Shown piece by piece: positions 7,403-7,708 of a stretch of DNA of 7,708 nt. Below the pieces are notes generated by a model that was not told the DNA's origin, searched no databases, and worked only from the letters and a program-made list of their open reading frames with translations. A program made the translations under genes and the position numbers. The first letter of the stretch is position 1; every line of letters begins with the position of its first letter. This DNA comes from Actinomycetes bacterium (GTDB lineage Bacteria; Actinomycetota; Acidimicrobiia; Acidimicrobiales; JAKAOS01), in assembly GCA_021790615.1 (NCBI GenBank), contig JAJYGW010000407.1, forward strand, positions 1-7,708, read 5' to 3'.

Positions 7403-7708
7403 CATGCTCGTCGGTCGACTGCCAGCGCGGCCGGGACGCTGTCGCGGGCGAGCCGGGAGGCGAGCTCGGCAGCGAAGCCCGCCGGGCCGAACGACGTCGG
7501 CTCGGTGCCGAGCTCGCCCGGCCCGAAGGCGGCCTGTGCGACCACGTCGGCGCCCTTGGCTTCGAGCACCCGGCGCACGGCGGGCAGCGTCCCTCTCGGC
7601 GCCACCGAGAAGGTGCAGAAGATGCCGGCGGTCTTCCCGGCCAGACGCGGCAAGCCGGCCAGCCAGGCGGCGGTGGCTTTGGCGGGGCCGACCCTTGCGA
7701 CCACGAGC
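7402..7708 (-). CDS. Probable flavodoxin-like protein, C-terminal part (5' end outside window)
   Basis: Only the last 101 residues are visible; the frame runs off the right edge, so the GTG at 7704 need not be the start. The segment LVVARVGPAKATAAWLAGLPRLAGKTAGIFCTF looks like the second half of a flavodoxin fold: a strand ending in the loop that contacts FMN, a short helix, then the 'laGKxagiF.tf' strand. RRVLEAKGADVVAQAAFG and a terminal FAAELASRLARD helix follow. These proteins carry electrons or act as FMN oxidoreductases. The FMN-phosphate loop lies in the missing N-terminus, so the family call is tentative. It reads toward the Ddn-like gene 116 bp downstream, with AGGAGG at its stop codon, which suggests one transcript. 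A different Rossmann-like protein is possible. Confidence 0.55.
   Translation of the reverse strand, partial: LVVARVGPAKATAAWLAGLPRLAGKTAGIFCTFSVAPRGTLPAVRRVLEAKGADVVAQAAFGPGELGTEPTSFGPAGFAAELASRLARDSVPAALAVDRRA

Overview
The window is high-GC DNA with codon third positions almost all G or C. It most likely comes from an actinobacterium. The supports are a Ddn-type deazaflavin (F420) oxidoreductase, a large zinc-ribbon/class III cyclase/AAA/TPR regulator of a kind common in Actinobacteria, and GTG/TTG starts with AGGAGG-like ribosome binding sites. I cannot name a genus. A deep lineage such as Acidimicrobiia or Thermoleophilia is only a guess.

Layout from left to right. Positions 1-846 (minus) hold the first 282 codons of a MetY-type O-acetylhomoserine sulfhydrylase, cut by the window edge. 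Its upstream region (847-1080) carries a phased tandem repeat. Positions 1081-1515 (minus) encode a small VOC/glyoxalase-fold protein, followed by a divergent intergenic region. Positions 1770-2099 (plus) encode a NifX/NifB-type dinitrogenase-cofactor-domain protein with no nitrogen-fixation genes visible. It converges on a 3.55 kb minus-strand gene (2168-5719) for a multidomain cyclase/ATPase regulator. The 68 bp junction between them holds a hairpin and short tandem repeats. A 167 bp divergent region (5720-5886) with a near-perfect GC palindrome separates the cyclase from a plus-strand PIG3-like NAD(P)H:quinone oxidoreductase (5887-6831). The last two genes are on the minus strand: a Ddn-family oxidoreductase (6818-7285, 3' end overlapping the quinone reductase by 14 bp) and the C-terminal part of a probable flavodoxin-like protein (7402-7708, cut by the edge).

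How the genes relate. The window mixes metabolic and regulatory genes and is not an obvious single pathway. The right end (quinone reductase, Ddn-like protein, flavodoxin-like protein) has a redox theme, and the last two probably share a transcript. The cyclase is probably a stand-alone signalling protein. I see no mobile element, CRISPR array, tRNA, rRNA or recognisable riboswitch, and no convincing new multi-gene system. The items most worth a second look are the helically phased repeats upstream of metY, the palindrome in the cyclase leader, the repeat-rich convergent junction, and the doubtful N-terminus of the Ddn-like gene, whose frame stays open with coding-like composition back to a strong ribosome binding site but has no normal start codon there.
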